Positions 20,852 to 33,341 are shown, counted from the stretch's first letter. The stretch: 64,000 nt of DNA from Craterostigma plantagineum (GCA_027422505.1 JAPQWV010000028.1:3324001-3388000); one strand, 5' to 3'. Numbers and translations: made by a program. Notes: generated by a model not told the origin, from the letters alone.

Positions 20852-22289
20852 TTCTCCCCCTTTGTGCTCGATTTCTTTTTCGCGCTGTCTGTCCTCGTCG
20901 GGCATAGTACGACCTGCGCAAGCACAGCGCATGCTCATAGTTCCTGAGCGTATTCCTCAGTTCCAGGCGCTCCTCGATGTCTTCCAGTAATTCCAACAGG
21001 AGCGGTTGTTCCATCACGAACCGGTGAATCCTCAGCATTGTCTCTCTGTTGATCTCTTCCAACCTCTGCTCTATGTTCTTCCTGATGACCTTGAGCGTCC
21101 CATCACGGAACTTATGAATCTCAGTTTTCAGCATCATCCTAGTCTTCTTTGCGATAGGATTGTGATAGGTGACACCTAAGACTGAGCTGATGTGCACGTG
21201 ATTGTTGGGAAGCCCTTCGATCCCAGGTCCTTTTTGAGCGGAAGGGTCATGTTGACCTTCTTCATGTTGCTCTCCAGAGCCATCTGAAGGTGGTGTGCGG
21301 CGAAGTACTTGACTTGGCGCACCACGAACCGGTAGATTCCCTCGAGTCCTTCTTTCTTGATGAAGCATTGAGAACCCTTGTACTTCTCTACATACAGTTT
21401 GTAGAGATTGTACACCTCCTCGGCAGGGAGGTACGGTAAGTCGCACCCGCTTAATTCTTCTCGAGTTCTGTCTACTAGCTCGATGATGTAGTACGGTGTT
21501 GGAAGACCTCCTTTAGCACAGAAGACGCTGAGTAGCTGAGATATTGGGGAGATACTTTTATAATGAGTCTTCGTTTGTCCTTTCGTCATCCCTAGTCTCA
21601 CATCCGGTCCAAGGTGGGTCAGCATCCATAGATAGGTCATTCTCTTCTGCTGATCCCAGTGAGAGATCCCTCTGAGCTCAAACTCATTCAGCTTCTTGAC
21701 TTTGTTCGGTGACCTCCAAATGTGCTCTCGAACCTCTTCAAGGAAGGGAATTTTGATTCTGATGTTTTCCCATGGCGTGTCGATTCGAACGAATCCTGGC
21801 ATTTGTCTCGTTGGAGAATTCGCTCGTTGCGCAATCAACTCTAGAAGCCTTGGGAGATCTTGTTCATGATCTTCACCTTCATGAAGTTCTTCGTCTTCGA
21901 TCAGCACGAGCTCCACCGAAGCTTGCTGTAAAAGGTGTCAAACGTCCTTAAGCCGTTGTCTCTGATGCTCGTCGGGCATGGAATGAGTCATCCACTGTCT
22001 TTCGAAGATGTATTTGTCGAGGAACTCGTGTGGGTTAACACCATGTCCTGACGGTCCCGGTTGGTCTGGAGCGATTGAGGGAGTGGCTTGGGTCTGCGCC
22101 AGGGCCACGAGCATGGCAGCACTTGCTTCTTCTTCCGGAAGCAAGGGGCTTGTAAAGGTCGTTGGCGTAGGCGGAGGCGTCCTCATATGGAAGGTTGGTG
22201 GGTTGATTTTGGATTAGAGTGGTGCGATGTGTGGTGGTGGTTGTCTGGGTAGTGGGTTGTGAGATTTCAGCGGCTCCAACTCTTGTCTG
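20847..22289 (-). pseudogene. ORF4 of copia copy 2: unrecognised ORF between ORF3 and the 3' LTR
   Basis: I do not recognise this protein. The first part (22289-21920) is Thr/Pro/Gln-rich and frameshifted. The best frame, 21916-21176, is acidic at first (EDEELHEGEDHEQD), then globular-looking with MPGFVRIDTPWENIRIKIP, LWMLTHLGPDVRLGM and YIIELVDRTREELSG. A shift near 21205 leads to a helical, charged C-terminus (IRKNIEQRLEEINRETMLR, ELLEDIEERLELRNTLRNY), likely coiled coil, and a basic tail (ARKRNRAQRGRM). The tail reads through the polypurine tract and stops (TAG, 20847-20849) three bases inside the LTR. No membrane span or catalytic motif seen. It may have been one ORF with ORF3 before 22290-24249 arrived, or a separate accessory gene. 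Confidence 0.5.
20852..20863 (-). other. Polypurine tract of copia copy 2
   Basis: Minus strand AAAGGGGGAGAA immediately before the LTR start. AAAGGGGGAGA is the form typical of Sireviruses. Confidence 0.9.
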
Positions 22290-24249
22290 TGTCGCGCCTG
22301 GTCGCGTCGAAAAACGGCCAAAAATAAAATTTATCACCTTAGTCACTAAATACTAGTATAGTGAAAGTAGGGACCGTCTCCACAGGGAAAATGGTTGATT
22401 TATTTCTAATTTCAAACTCGATCAATAATTATAATAATAATAATATTAATAATAATAATGATATTAAGGGGGTTTTGATGATAATGTTTTTAACGCAATA
22501 ACGAGAAATAAAAATATCGAGACTAACGATAATAAAATAATAGTCGAAGGAATTATTGTCCACCTGGATTTATTTAACTGATCATCGATTTATAGAAATA
22601 TTATGTTAGCGCAAGCATAATCGGTCATAGTTATCGACGAACGCCTAATAATCAATCTTTTCTTACTTTCTCGGTAATTAAGAGACGCTCTATAATTACT
22701 TCCCTAATCGAAAAATAATCTCTGGGACGCCCTGCAAGATTTAAAATTCCGACAGCGTTAAGTACCAAAAAGACCCGATTATTGACTAATTAACTCGGAC
22801 GCCGGTTTATTAAAATCAAATCGTTTAACCTTATAATATAACTTACACTTACGAAAAGTAGAGCAGTTTAATATTGTTTGCTACTTATTAAAACTAACAA
22901 ACAATTACGGATTTGTTGTTTTAATTAGCTATTGATTTACCTAGATCTCATAAGCATTGGCTACTGCTTATTTAACCTAAGCTCATTGATAATATTAATT
23001 CAAAGGTAAACGAATACTTACGCTTTCGCAATAGGCTCGTTAATCTCACAGTGTATATAATCCCAGGCTTCAAATAATCCTTCGACTATACAAATTAGCC
23101 GCTAAACATATTAAAAAAAATAGATTTACTAATTAATAATGCAACCATAAGAATAAAAAGTAATATCTTACGTCTGCGTGGATTGCACCTGTGCGTTACT
23201 AATCAGGATTAAACTAAAGCATGCCTCAACTTCAAATAATAAATAGACCCAAATGTATAACGTGTAGGATGAAAGGGGATTACTAGCTTATCATTAAAAT
23301 AATATTATTATAGGATGTAGTCTTAATATAAAAATATTAGAAACAAAGGTAGCAACAACTCAATTCAATTCACGTGTACTTCATAGCATAAAGATAAGGA
23401 TAAACTAATAATGGAAACAACAAAACAGAATGCAACTTGACTCTCTTTAAACTAAGGTTACTTGGACTAACGATTACTCTCAGATGTGGTCTCCCAGAGT
23501 CGAGCTCCCAGATGTCTCGTCTGAACAAAATCTGCGGGTTGGCAATGGTAGCGAAGATCTGAGCTGATAAGGTGCCTGCTTTGCTAATCTCTCTCCGCTC
23601 TTCACTCTCAGCTTTCTATCTTCTATCGCTGAATCTCTGTCTAAGCTTTTGTATACAACAGCGTTATCTCCCCTCCCTCTCGCTCAAACTCTGCTCTCCT
23701 TTTATAGAATAAAATCTGAACCGGTTCTTTTCTTTTCAAGTGGAGATATGGATCCGGATCTATCAAGCTAATCCTCCAAGTCTTCGATATATCTTGTTGA
23801 TTGCATTTTTTTCCTTCCTCGAGCCCTGTGTGCATCGACTTTAATTGCTTGATGTAAGATGTTTGGCTCTTTCGTTTTATTTTTCTTTGCACAGCCGTTC
23901 GATGAGTTTCCTATCCCTTTCTTGTCCACATGTAATTAGGAAAAACCCTACTAGACTAATTGGGCCACATAGATATTTGTTTTCAACTTGGATCAAGTAA
24001 CTAATCTTTTGAAGCCCATTTATGATTGACATGGCAGTGGAGAATGAGTGAGGTGTTCCATTCGCTACGTTGTGCTCTGAATTGTTTGAATTCGTTCCAC
24101 GTTTGGATCTTTCCCATTTTGGTTAATTTTACTCCGATATCCTGTCAAATATGAAATATAAAAAAATATACTTATATCCGAGCAAATTTCGACACACGCG
24201 TTAATATGTTGTAAAATATCATATAATTGCAACTTATCAACCATCATCA
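22290..24249 (-). repeat. Lone LTR-like block (possibly Athila/Tat-type gypsy)
   Basis: 1960 bp of AT-rich, gene-free DNA inserted between ORF3 and ORF4 sequence, starting TG and ending CA. On the minus strand it begins near TTGATAAGTTGCAATTATAT and ends with a block like the 'GGACGGTCCC...ACTAGTATTTAGTGAC' signature found near the end of many Athila/Tat LTRs. No PBS follows and the flanks (GTCTG, GCGCC) do not match, so it is not a clean solo LTR. Family assignment is tentative. Confidence 0.45.
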
Positions 24250-26343
24250 GCGCCCGAGCTGCGTCCTTGACTTCTAGTCGTGATCCTAGGCCTCCTCTCC
24301 CCCCTCATGACTACCTTTATCATCTGGGTCGTCATGTCGACGTTTCGAGCGGGAGCCTTGGCCTCGACATGTTTCGGTCGGGTCAGGACGGTCGAAGAGA
24401 TGGCGGAAGAGATCTTCTTCTTTCGGCGTTCGTGTGGTCAGCTCTAGTAGGCGAGCGACTAAGATTGAGTAGAGGTCGCTGATAGGTACTTTTGAGGGGT
24501 TGATTAGGTTGTGAGTGAGGATGGGTGTGGCGGTTGGGAAGGGTTGTGTGGGTTGAGAGGGTGTGAGGATAAGTTGTGAGGAAGACGGCTCCGAGACGGG
24601 TGCTTTCCCACGATCTTGGCGGGACGTCTCGATTGCTGTACGCACGCTCTTCTCTTCAAAGGATCTTAATGTCTTGGAGAGAGCGGCCTGAAGTCGGTCT
24701 TCAGTCACGAACTCGACGGACGCCTCCGTCTTTGAAGGACCAGGTCGACAGATGTCGCCTGTTAACAACCCTTTAGCAGACACCGGCTCCTCAGGCTGGC
24801 TCGTATCACTTGAGGTTGTGACTGTCCGAGACTTCCATTCAATCCTCGATTCGAATCTTGAAGATTCTCATCTATGGATGTTGTGGCAGGCTCTGATTGA
24901 ACCTGTGCACCGACACATGAAGGATGTGCTGCGGCTCGAGATTGAGCGATGAAAGGTCTTCAGCACTTGGAGGGTTGAGCGGCACAGTGTCTGATGTGAT
25001 GGTGACAGGTGTGAAGATGGACTCGAATGGGATGCTCAATCGCCTTGGAGTCCTTCTTATCAGTCGGATTTCCTCGTCGGACGGGGTAGCCGTGTGAGGA
25101 GATAATCCGCGTGCTACATCCTCACGTGCTTGTTCGGTCACCAGAGGCTCGTTGGTCTCAATCGTTGAGATCAGAGCCTCGGTTTCTGGCGTTGTAGCCA
25201 GTGGAGGTGAGTTGTGTCCCGTTTCTGCTTCGGGTTGTGCTTCTTGTTGCAGGATCTCGTCAATAGATCCTTGAAGCATGCCAACAATAATGGGCACTTC
25301 TGCTTGGAGCTCCTGGACTTGAGCTTCAACTTCCAGCTCGTGGGCCACATCGTCGATCATAGTGGCTTCAAGATCTGGTAGTTGAGCTTTTTGGATTGGG
25401 GACTCCTGCTCAAGCTCCTGGGCCACTGCATCTATCATCGCAGCCTCAGGGCTTGACTGTTGTTGTTGGAGAGGGCTCACATGGAAGTCTGTCGGGGGCC
25501 CTCGAATCATCTGTTCCGTTAGATGATTCTCCGGCAGTAGAAATTACGAAGGAGCTCGAACGGAATGGCCAGGGATGGCTGATCTAAATCCGTGAGCTTG
25601 GGTTTGTGGAAGAATTTGAGTCTTGGTGGCTGGTAGTTTCCTCCATGAGGCAGGCGAGGGATGTTCTCGTGGATCTCCATTAGTTGTCTGATTATCACTG
25701 AGAACCATCTCGTATACGGCACGTTCTTGGAGCGCTTGTTCTCCTTTTGTCTGATCTGTTCTGCTAGATCATTCCAGATCAGTTGGGCGAAATCGTAATT
25801 CCGCGAGAATACTATTCTGTGGAATATTCGGAGTATGTGGCCGTTGCCTTTGTCAAAGCCCGCGTGCTTCAGAGATAGACACTTATTTATAATTCCAAAT
25901 AGTGTCTTCCAAGGATAAGGAATCCCGTTGCTCTGTATTTGTGTGAGTTTGGTGAGCGGCGGACGGTATCCCATCTCGAGGAAATCTTGCACCAACTCAG
26001 CATCTGTGGGCAAGGGATCGTAGTTGTGGCTGAATGGGAGGTCGAGGGTAAAAGTCCAAAGTCGTTATTGTTCATGCTGATGCCTCGTCCCGACCACCTA
26101 AGTGAAGCTGTATGCTCCTTCAACTACGTGACTCGTGATCATCCCCCAAAACTGCTGGAGATAGACCAACGGTACTGAGGCTGTCACCGTTAGGGTGTGC
26201 CAGAGGGGGTGGCCTTGTAAGATGGATACCATGATTTCGTCAGGACATCGAAACGTAGTCAGATCTAGCTGAAAGTTCATGTCCTGAACTTTGAGGTATA
26301 GATTGTGGTCGTAAATGTGATTGTATTGAGGGTAACGATCCAT
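24250..26343 (-). pseudogene. ORF3 (env-position) of copia copy 2, partly readable
   Basis: Begins at 26343 with MDRYPQYNHIYDHNLYLKV, LTTFRCPDEIMVSILQG and VYLQQFWGMI; a stop at 26098-26100 and a shift follow. 26013-25519 reads MPTDAELVQDFLEMGYRPP, IPYPWKTLFGIINKCLSLKH and NYQPPRLKFFHKPKLTDLDQ. 25510-24872 is acidic, with repeats of DAVAQELEQE, DDVAHELEVE and VQELQAEVP. 24783-24286 is Ser/Pro/Thr-rich and ends in a basic RSKRRHDDPDDKG. The layout (QQFW motif, then PWKTL motif, then a long acidic tail) is that of the extra ORF downstream of pol in related plant copia elements. Function unknown; no transmembrane segment. At least three frame breaks separate the parts. Confidence 0.7.
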
Positions 26344-26599
26344 CTGAAAAAATAAGAAATCAGGAAACTCATTAGTTCAAAAGTAATTGAGTCGAAACGA
26401 ATTATAATATCAAACTATAATTGTCTATCAATTCATGACCGGTTTGATAATATTTGAAATTGAAACTAAGTATGTTGCACAAAGGTTATGCGAAGCGAAC
26501 ATTGAGATCATGATGTAATTTCGACATTCACATATAAGGCATATACAGTTTCTGTCGAAAAAAAATCTTAAGTGTTTATCCCCACTGTTCACTCCGCTA

Positions 26600-27350
26600 A
26601 AGTTTACGATCGAAAATTTAATTTCCAATATGATTTCCAAAGTGCTGATTTCTAATCTCAAGTCTCCGTTCTATTTTACGATCGAGAATTTTTATTTGCT
26701 AAGGTTCGCTACAGTGGAAAAGACTTAGAGAAATTTTTCTAAGTGTTAAGACGTAACGCGTGGTACTGTAGCCGAGAAATTTTACGATCGAGAAAAATTT
26801 TCCATGTAAATTTACGATCGAGAAAATTAATTTCTGTATAAATTTACGATCGAGAAACTTTTCGCGCGTTAATAAAATTTTCGTCGTGAAAGTTATCGAG
26901 CAAAAAACTATTTCGATTTTAAAATAGATTTTCGCTGCAAAATTTTACGATCGAGAAAATTTACGAGAAACTAAGTTAATCGCCGAGAAAATTTTCGATC
27001 GAACAAAATCATCGCCGCGTATTTTACGATCGAGAAATTTAACGTCGAAAGATTAATTTTATCGCCGCTAAAAATCTTCCGATCGAAAAAATGAAATCGA
27101 ATGTACTGTTTCGTTGGTAAGTTTTTGCGCTCGAAATTTAATTTCACCTATTTTGTATATTCCACTCGTTAATTTTTCGCTCCCATAAAATCCCATTTAG
27201 AATTCTCGATGCTAAGTGATTTTCGGTTAACGTCATCTATTTTAGTGATTAAACAAAATTTTAGCGATCGAAAATTTTTGTCGATACAAACAGTATCTCA
27301 ATCAAATTGAAATTCGATCGACACTATTTGCGACCGAGAAAGTTCTTCGA
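26600..27350 (-). repeat. Array of TTTTACGATCGAGAAAA words in the copia spacer
   Basis: At least ten near-copies of a palindrome-like word around CGATCG (for example near 26665, 26770, 26815, 26845, 26945, 27025 and 27080), spaced 20-80 bp apart with unrelated sequence between. Colinear array at 11180-11900 and related words at 300-760. Confidence 0.8.
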
Positions 27351-28481
27351 CTGCTATAAACGTTCAAAAACCATTTAAGTCGAAACTCGGATTTTAAGTA
27401 TAAGATGCAGATTGTTGTAAATCTCCACTACCATATTGAACGAAAACATCAAAACTATCTAAAGATGCAGATATTAACCCAGATAAGCACATAAACAGGT
27501 CTTAATCTCAGCAAAATAATGTTCGAGTTTTCATATTTTGAACAGACGAGAATTTCTCAAAGAAGCATGCGAAAAATCACAGAATATAGATGCAAACGAA
27601 GTTTAATAGCACGTAAACACCTAATAAACGTCGATTCTACGTTAAAAAGCCGATAATCTGTTAAGAAATAAGAATTTGAGTGATTTTTGAGTTCGTATTT
27701 TTAATAGGGTTTTTCGCTCGAGAATGTCTATCGACGTTGTGAAGTTGATTTATGCGTGTATTAGGGATTTTCGACTGCAAAATGTAACTTTTCCTAATTG
27801 GGCTTATTGGACATTTTCGAGACATAGTAGAATAGGCCCAATACTATTAACGCTCGAGAAACTTGGGATCGAAAATTGCATTTTCTATCTAATTTCTCGA
27901 TCGTAAGTATTCCTATGTTTTCAGATTAACCCCTATGTAAATTAATAACCAGAAATTTGCTCCCCCTATGTATTAAAATAAATGCGATTAACTCCCTGTA
28001 ATTTCGAACAGTAACATCTGGCTCCATAGCTGATTTTTGGGAAATCTGCATCACTTAGAGCAAAATGTCAAGAATGTGAGTGCTAATCAACAAGTAAATT
28101 TTAATAATAGAGGTCCCTGAGTAATTAATTGGATAATATGAGCTCCTTGGTCTGATGAAGTGTGACGTCCCTCTCTTTAACATCGTTCGAGAAAAAGCTG
28201 AAACACTTAAGAGAAAAACATAAAAAATGTTTGGAACTCATAGCATGAAATTCATAAGTACTCCCCCTCAAATAATGCACCAAAATTGATTTGTCTGCAA
28301 GCATATAAAATCAATTCAATTACTTAACACATATAACACGCATTTAATCGAATTTATCCTCGATACACGGTCCCCTAAACATGTATTCAAAATAATGCGT
28401 GAGGGTATGAGCACAAAAATATTCGCATTTATACAATTCAATATCAATGCAAGCTAAATATGCATTCAGAATGTGCGAAGA

Positions 28482-28502
28482 AATATATATATATATATAT
28501 AT
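28482..28502. repeat. (AT)n microsatellite
   Basis: About ten AT units in the copia spacer. Confidence 0.9.
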
Positions 28503-28959
28503 TTTTATTATTATTATCTTTTATATATATACTAATTTTATTAATAGTATGTAGTCAGATTATTTTGCTTCGATCCTAGTCACGCATAGAAATTCACAAG
28601 ACACTTGAAAGATTTTATGCCGTCAAGTCACATCAGCAAACTAAAGTCCTAAGTTCAAAGTATGATCCATTTTGACTAGGGTTTTTATATTTATATCACT
28701 CAAGTCAACACAAGTCATATTAAATCAATTTGCCTGTAATCGAGGCGCTTTTAATCATTTCACCGAGCGAGAAAGCGTTGTTTTGGAATTAAAGCGACTT
28801 CGAAGGTTTCACTTTGGTTATGACTAAGAAGGGAAGGGGACTTTTGGGAAAAGTGAGTTTTATCTCGTCTTCCATTCCTTCGTCGTTCTCCTTTTCTTCG
28901 GCATTTTTCTTTTTCGTCTTTTTGTCTTTTTCATCCTTTTATCTTTTGTAAATTTTCTG

Positions 28960-29619
28960 CACGTGCTCAAACTGAAGCTCCGCTTCTCTACAAGGCTGAG
29001 AGATTATCGAAGGCGAAGTTCTTCTTGTTGGTTCTCGGGCCGATACCATGCTTCTTTTCTCTTAATCCCTGGAGAGGTTTCAGAGATTATCGATTTGAAG
29101 AAGTTTACAGTTATGGAATTCGAACCCAAGGCTGTGCTCCTCTTCTCGTTGTCTCGATATAAGACCGGATTATCGTTGGAGAAGTTCACTTCGTGGTGCT
29201 CCTCTTTCCAGCCGTTCTGACGAGTGTACGAGATTATCGATGGAGAAGTACACAGCAAGATCCATGCCCCCTTCTTAAAGATTTTGAGATTGAGATTATC
29301 GAGAGGCAGGTTCTTTTGGTCTGCTTTTTTGTGCGTTGAGCATTCCTCGTGTGCGTTTTCCACCTTCTTTTGTCATCTATTTCTTTTTCGTCTCGTTTTT
29401 CTCCCCCTCCTTTTCTCAATTGAACATCCCGCCGAAAGTTTAGATAGTCGGTTGAAGGCTCAAAGGGTTTTCAAATGAAGAAAAGGAATTTGGAGAAGGC
29501 TCAAAAATGAACGACTAAAGGCTGTGATAAAGGATTGAAAAGTATATAATTTTGGCCGAGTGAGGAATTTCCTAGGTGCCGTAATCATTTTCCTAACATT
29601 CTAACGCAAGGCGAGTATG
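28960..29619 (-). repeat. Post-pol spacer of copia copy 2 with repeated GAGATTATCG motif
   Basis: Gene-free. The plus strand shows a motif like GAGATTATCGATGGAGAAG about five times (near 28989, 29082, 29167, 29230 and 29287), spaced about 57-93 bp. Also partly present in copy 1 (13810-13900). Lies between pol stop and ORF3. The short frames in both directions are by-products. Confidence 0.65.
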
Positions 29620-29634
29620 AGACCAATAATCACT
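29620..29634. repeat. TSD of LINE, left
   Basis: AGACCAATAATCACT, 15 bp, repeated exactly at 43525-43539. Long variable TSDs are typical of L1 insertion. Confidence 0.97.
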
Positions 29635-29771
29635 TTTTTTTTTTTGGGAACAGGTCCCGGTTTTTTATATATATAATGGAAAGTGTACAGAATGGGTACG
29701 AGTAAAACTCGACACAGGCAACCAGTAACAGGCTACTGGTGAACAAAAAACGAATGGTAAAAGAAAACCAA

Positions 29772-32700
29772 CTACCAAGCTACTCTCCAAAGACGCCGAA
29801 TAGCAGCCTGCTGTAGGGCATGCTTATCTCCAATAGTCCCAAGACGGGCACCAAGGATGCCGAGGACCGTGGCCACAACATGGGCAGGGGTAGAACGTAT
29901 GTTCTCCCTCCATCGCCTGTTCCGCTCCTGCCAAATGTGATAAACAATCGACGCAAGGACATGTCGATAAGCAATATGAAATAAGTGCTGACTACTCCAC
30001 TTCAGAGCAGCCCAGTGAAAGCTCCTATCCCAGTCAATATATGGTATCCGCCACCTAATCCTGTCCCTGAGCATCTGTCGGCATCTCAAAGAAAAGGGAC
30101 AAGAAAAGAAAAGGTGGGAAATCGTCTCCCGATTCCCGGTATCACAGAGGAGGCAGGCATCCGTTCCCGCGCGCTGAGCCACCCAAGGTAAACTGCGAAC
30201 GGAGAGACGTCCTCGAATAGCAAGCCAGAGAATGAACTCATGGCGAGGTATGCGCAAGCAGCCCCCGAAGAGAGAAGCCCAAATGACTGTCCCGTCGAGG
30301 ACGAGTGGCCTCACGAACCGCCCTCGCAGAGAAACGTCCATCAAGCGTCCCAATCCAGCGAACACGATCAGGCCGCGACGTCATGACCTCACTGAAACTC
30401 GGAGGACGTCATGGCTGGCCAAGACCAACCATCTGACGTAATGACCTCACTGAGGCGTGAATCATGAGGCAGACCCATCACCATCGGCCCCCTAGGCTGT
30501 CTCTCCAGCAGCGAGGTCATCAACAGCCAAGGGTCCTTCCATAGCCATATGGAACTCCCATCACCCACCTGATAAGAAATGAAGGAGCGGATGACATTCC
30601 GAAGCTTGAGCAACTTCTTCCAACTCCAAGAAGCATTATTCCCGAGCGACAGCTCCCAAAGAGACCTGTTATGCAATCTAGTGCTGTACAAGGAGCAGCG
30701 AAATCACACCCCATAAATGACGAAGGAGCAGCGCACGATTATCAGTCTCAATGGACCGAATCCCAAGTCCTCCTTCGGCGATCGGAAGACAAACATCAGC
30801 CCAAGCAACTCGCGCAGGTGAGCCACCCCATAAGAATGTCCTCATGCGCGTCTCAATAGCCCGAATAACACCCTTCGGGAGGAGGAAAATACCCGCCCAA
30901 TAGATATGAAGAGACGAAAGGACTGACTTGATAAGTTGCACTCTCCCAGCGTAAGAGAGTGACTTATTCAGCCAAGATCCCAACCTCCTATCGACCTTCT
31001 GAAGTAAAGGCGCACAATCAGAAATAGAGAGTCTACCTGGAATCAGAGGAACCCCCAGGTAGCGCACAGGCAGCTGCCCCTGTGGAATGCCAAGAATCGT
31101 TTGAAAGTGCGGCGAAAGGCTCTCAGCACGCTTGCTCACAAACATCTCGCTCTTGGCGAGGCTCGGCTGTAACCCCGAAGCCCCCGCAAAGTCATCCAGC
31201 GCATCCTTAAGAACCCCAATCGAAACCTCATCAGCATGGCAAAAAAGTAACAGGTCGTCCGCGAACGCAAGCATGGCCAGCTTCGATGCCTCACAACGCC
31301 AATGATAAAGAAAATGCGGCTCCTGGCCAATGCGATAAGTAACCACCCCCCGTAATGTCTCCATCACCAACGTAAAAAGGTACGGGGACAGCGGGTCCCC
31401 CTGTCGAAGGCCTCTCTTCCCATGGAAGTACCCTGCCTGCGCTCCATGTAAGTTAATGGAAAAGGTCGTAGTAGTGACACAACAGCGAATCCACTCAACG
31501 AATGTCGGATGGAAACCCATTGCTCCCATAGCAGCAAGCAAGAAGCTCCACTCGACCTTGTCGTAAGCCTTAGCCAAGTCCACCTTGAGCGCTACCCGAG
31601 GGGGGTGGCTCATACTGTTATACCCCAAACAGATCTCCTGAGCTAACAAAATGTTATCGCTGATCTTCCGTCCCGGAATAAAGGCCGTCTGAGTCGGATG
31701 AACGAGCTCCCCCAGAACAGGCTTCAACCTGTTAGCAATAACCTTAGAGATTACCTTAAACAGGACGTTGCAGCACGAGATAGGACGATAGTCGGCCGCT
31801 CTCCTCGGTGAGTCTCCCTTCGGAATGAGCGTGATGGACGTGCTGTTGAGGCCCTTAAGCAGCCGGCCCGTCAAAAAGAAGACCTGAACCGAGAGTATGA
31901 GATCCTCCCCAATGATGCTCCACGCCGCTTTAAAGAAAGCGGCCGTAAATCCGTCCGGTCCCGGAGCCTTCTCGTCCCCCATAGAGAAGAGAGCCTCCTT
32001 GATCTCAGTCGGCTCAATAGGTCTGATCATATGAGAAGCCGCATCCCCCGAAAGAGATCGAGTGATATAAGGCGCCAGATCCGATTGGGTAACCGGATTA
32101 GGCCTCGCCGAAACTCCCAACAGCTCACGATAGAAACGTACCAACTCATCACGAACAGCCTCCTCACCATGGATCAGCTCCCCACTCTCAGAATCCAAGG
32201 CAAGAATCCGATTCCGTGCACGTCTCATGGCAACACGTCGGAAGAAGAAAGACGTGCACTGATCGCCCTCCTTGAGCCAAGAGAGCTTGGCCCGTTGCGA
32301 CAACGCGGAGTGCTCCATATCCACAGCCCTCGTGTATAAGACTCGGCACACTCGCTCCAAGTCGTGGAAGAACGCCTCATCCGGGAATCTACTCGCAAAA
32401 TCCTGACAGATGTCAAGGAAGCGCTTGGCTTCGACAACATTCACCGCAAGATCCCCCTTCGCCCTTCGCATCTGTCAGAATAAAGGCTTGAGGTCCTTAA
32501 GGCGCCGCGTGAAAACATACATAGGATAGCCCGATCGCGCAACATCCCAAACCCGCTGAACCTGCGCTAAAAAGGATGCATCATGGATCAAAAGGTTATC
32601 GAAACGAAACCTCGATAACCTCAGGGTACCCCGGACTTCACCGAGAAGCAACGGGCTATGGTCAGAAATCCCGGGAAGGTCAGCCCTATAAGAGCAGTCA

Positions 32701-33341
32701 GGGTACTTGGCGAACCACACCGGATTTCCAAGCACGCGGTCAAGTCTTCGCCAGATTCCCGCCTCGGCCCGCTGCTGATTATACCACGTGTAAAATTTTC
32801 CGGTATGTGGTAAAGTCATCAAATCAGCTCGTAGAAGGCAGTCGCGTAAATCACGAGTATCACGATCAGTAATAACTCCTCCCCTTCCTTCCACAGCATC
32901 AACAATAGCATTAAAGTCACCTAAGACAATCCACGGGTCGTTATGGCGTAGAGCAGACGTACTAACAATATCCTCCCAAAGCTCGCACCTCTCCTCCCGA
33001 CGATTCCTCCCATAAATGAAGGACAAAAAGGTGGTCTCATTAGCAGCTATAGAGAACACCTTGCAGTGGATAGACTGCGCAGTAAAGGCCTCAATAGAGA
33101 CCTGAATCCAAGATGGATCCCATCCAACCCAAATACGTGATCCCGGACCACTATCATAATCAAAGAACCACGTCCACGTAGAGTTAATACGGCCCGAGAT
33201 GGAAGCCGCATTAACTGTCGAAACTCTAGTCTCCAAAAGCGCAAGCAAATGCAACCCGTTTCGCGACACCAAATCCTCCACTCCTCTCCCGTGGTCTCGT
33301 TTGTTGAGACCACGCACATTCCATACCCCAACACTGATCAT
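29772..33341 (-). pseudogene. LINE ORF2: endonuclease, reverse transcriptase and zf-RVT domain
   Basis: Would nick the target and copy the LINE RNA there. The ATG at 33341 begins MISVGVWNVRGLN, the APE-type endonuclease start, with catalytic-site blocks LLETRV, WIVLGDFNAIV and SDHSPLL. A TGA at 32475-32477 interrupts it in frame just after the endonuclease. The RT follows in the same frame: YRPISCCNVLFKVISK, motif A KVDLAKAYDKVEW, motif B GLRQGDPLSPYLF, motif C LAFADDLLLF. A shift near 30700 moves to 30691-30389 (IRSFISYQVGDGSSIWLWKD) and another near 30380 to 30365-29772, with the C-terminal zinc-binding zf-RVT segment (LSVRSLPWVAQRAGTDACLLC). The start overlaps the ORF1 stop (ATGA). One stop and two shifts make it inactive. 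Confidence 0.95.

Larger units (their letters stand above)
26344..28960 (-). other. AT-rich pol-ORF3 spacer of copia copy 2
   Basis: No gene. 26600-27350 is dense with TTTTACGATCGAGAAAA-type words, as in copy 1. 27400-28960 is AT-rich, with scattered CTCGAGAA/CGATCGAAAA words to about 27905 and an AT microsatellite at 28482-28502. The small frame at 27724-27906 overlaps the word-bearing part and is discounted. Confidence 0.7.

Noticed and set aside
24250..26343. Retroviral-type envelope gene
   Set aside because: No signal peptide, cleavage site or membrane span seen; only the position is env-like.
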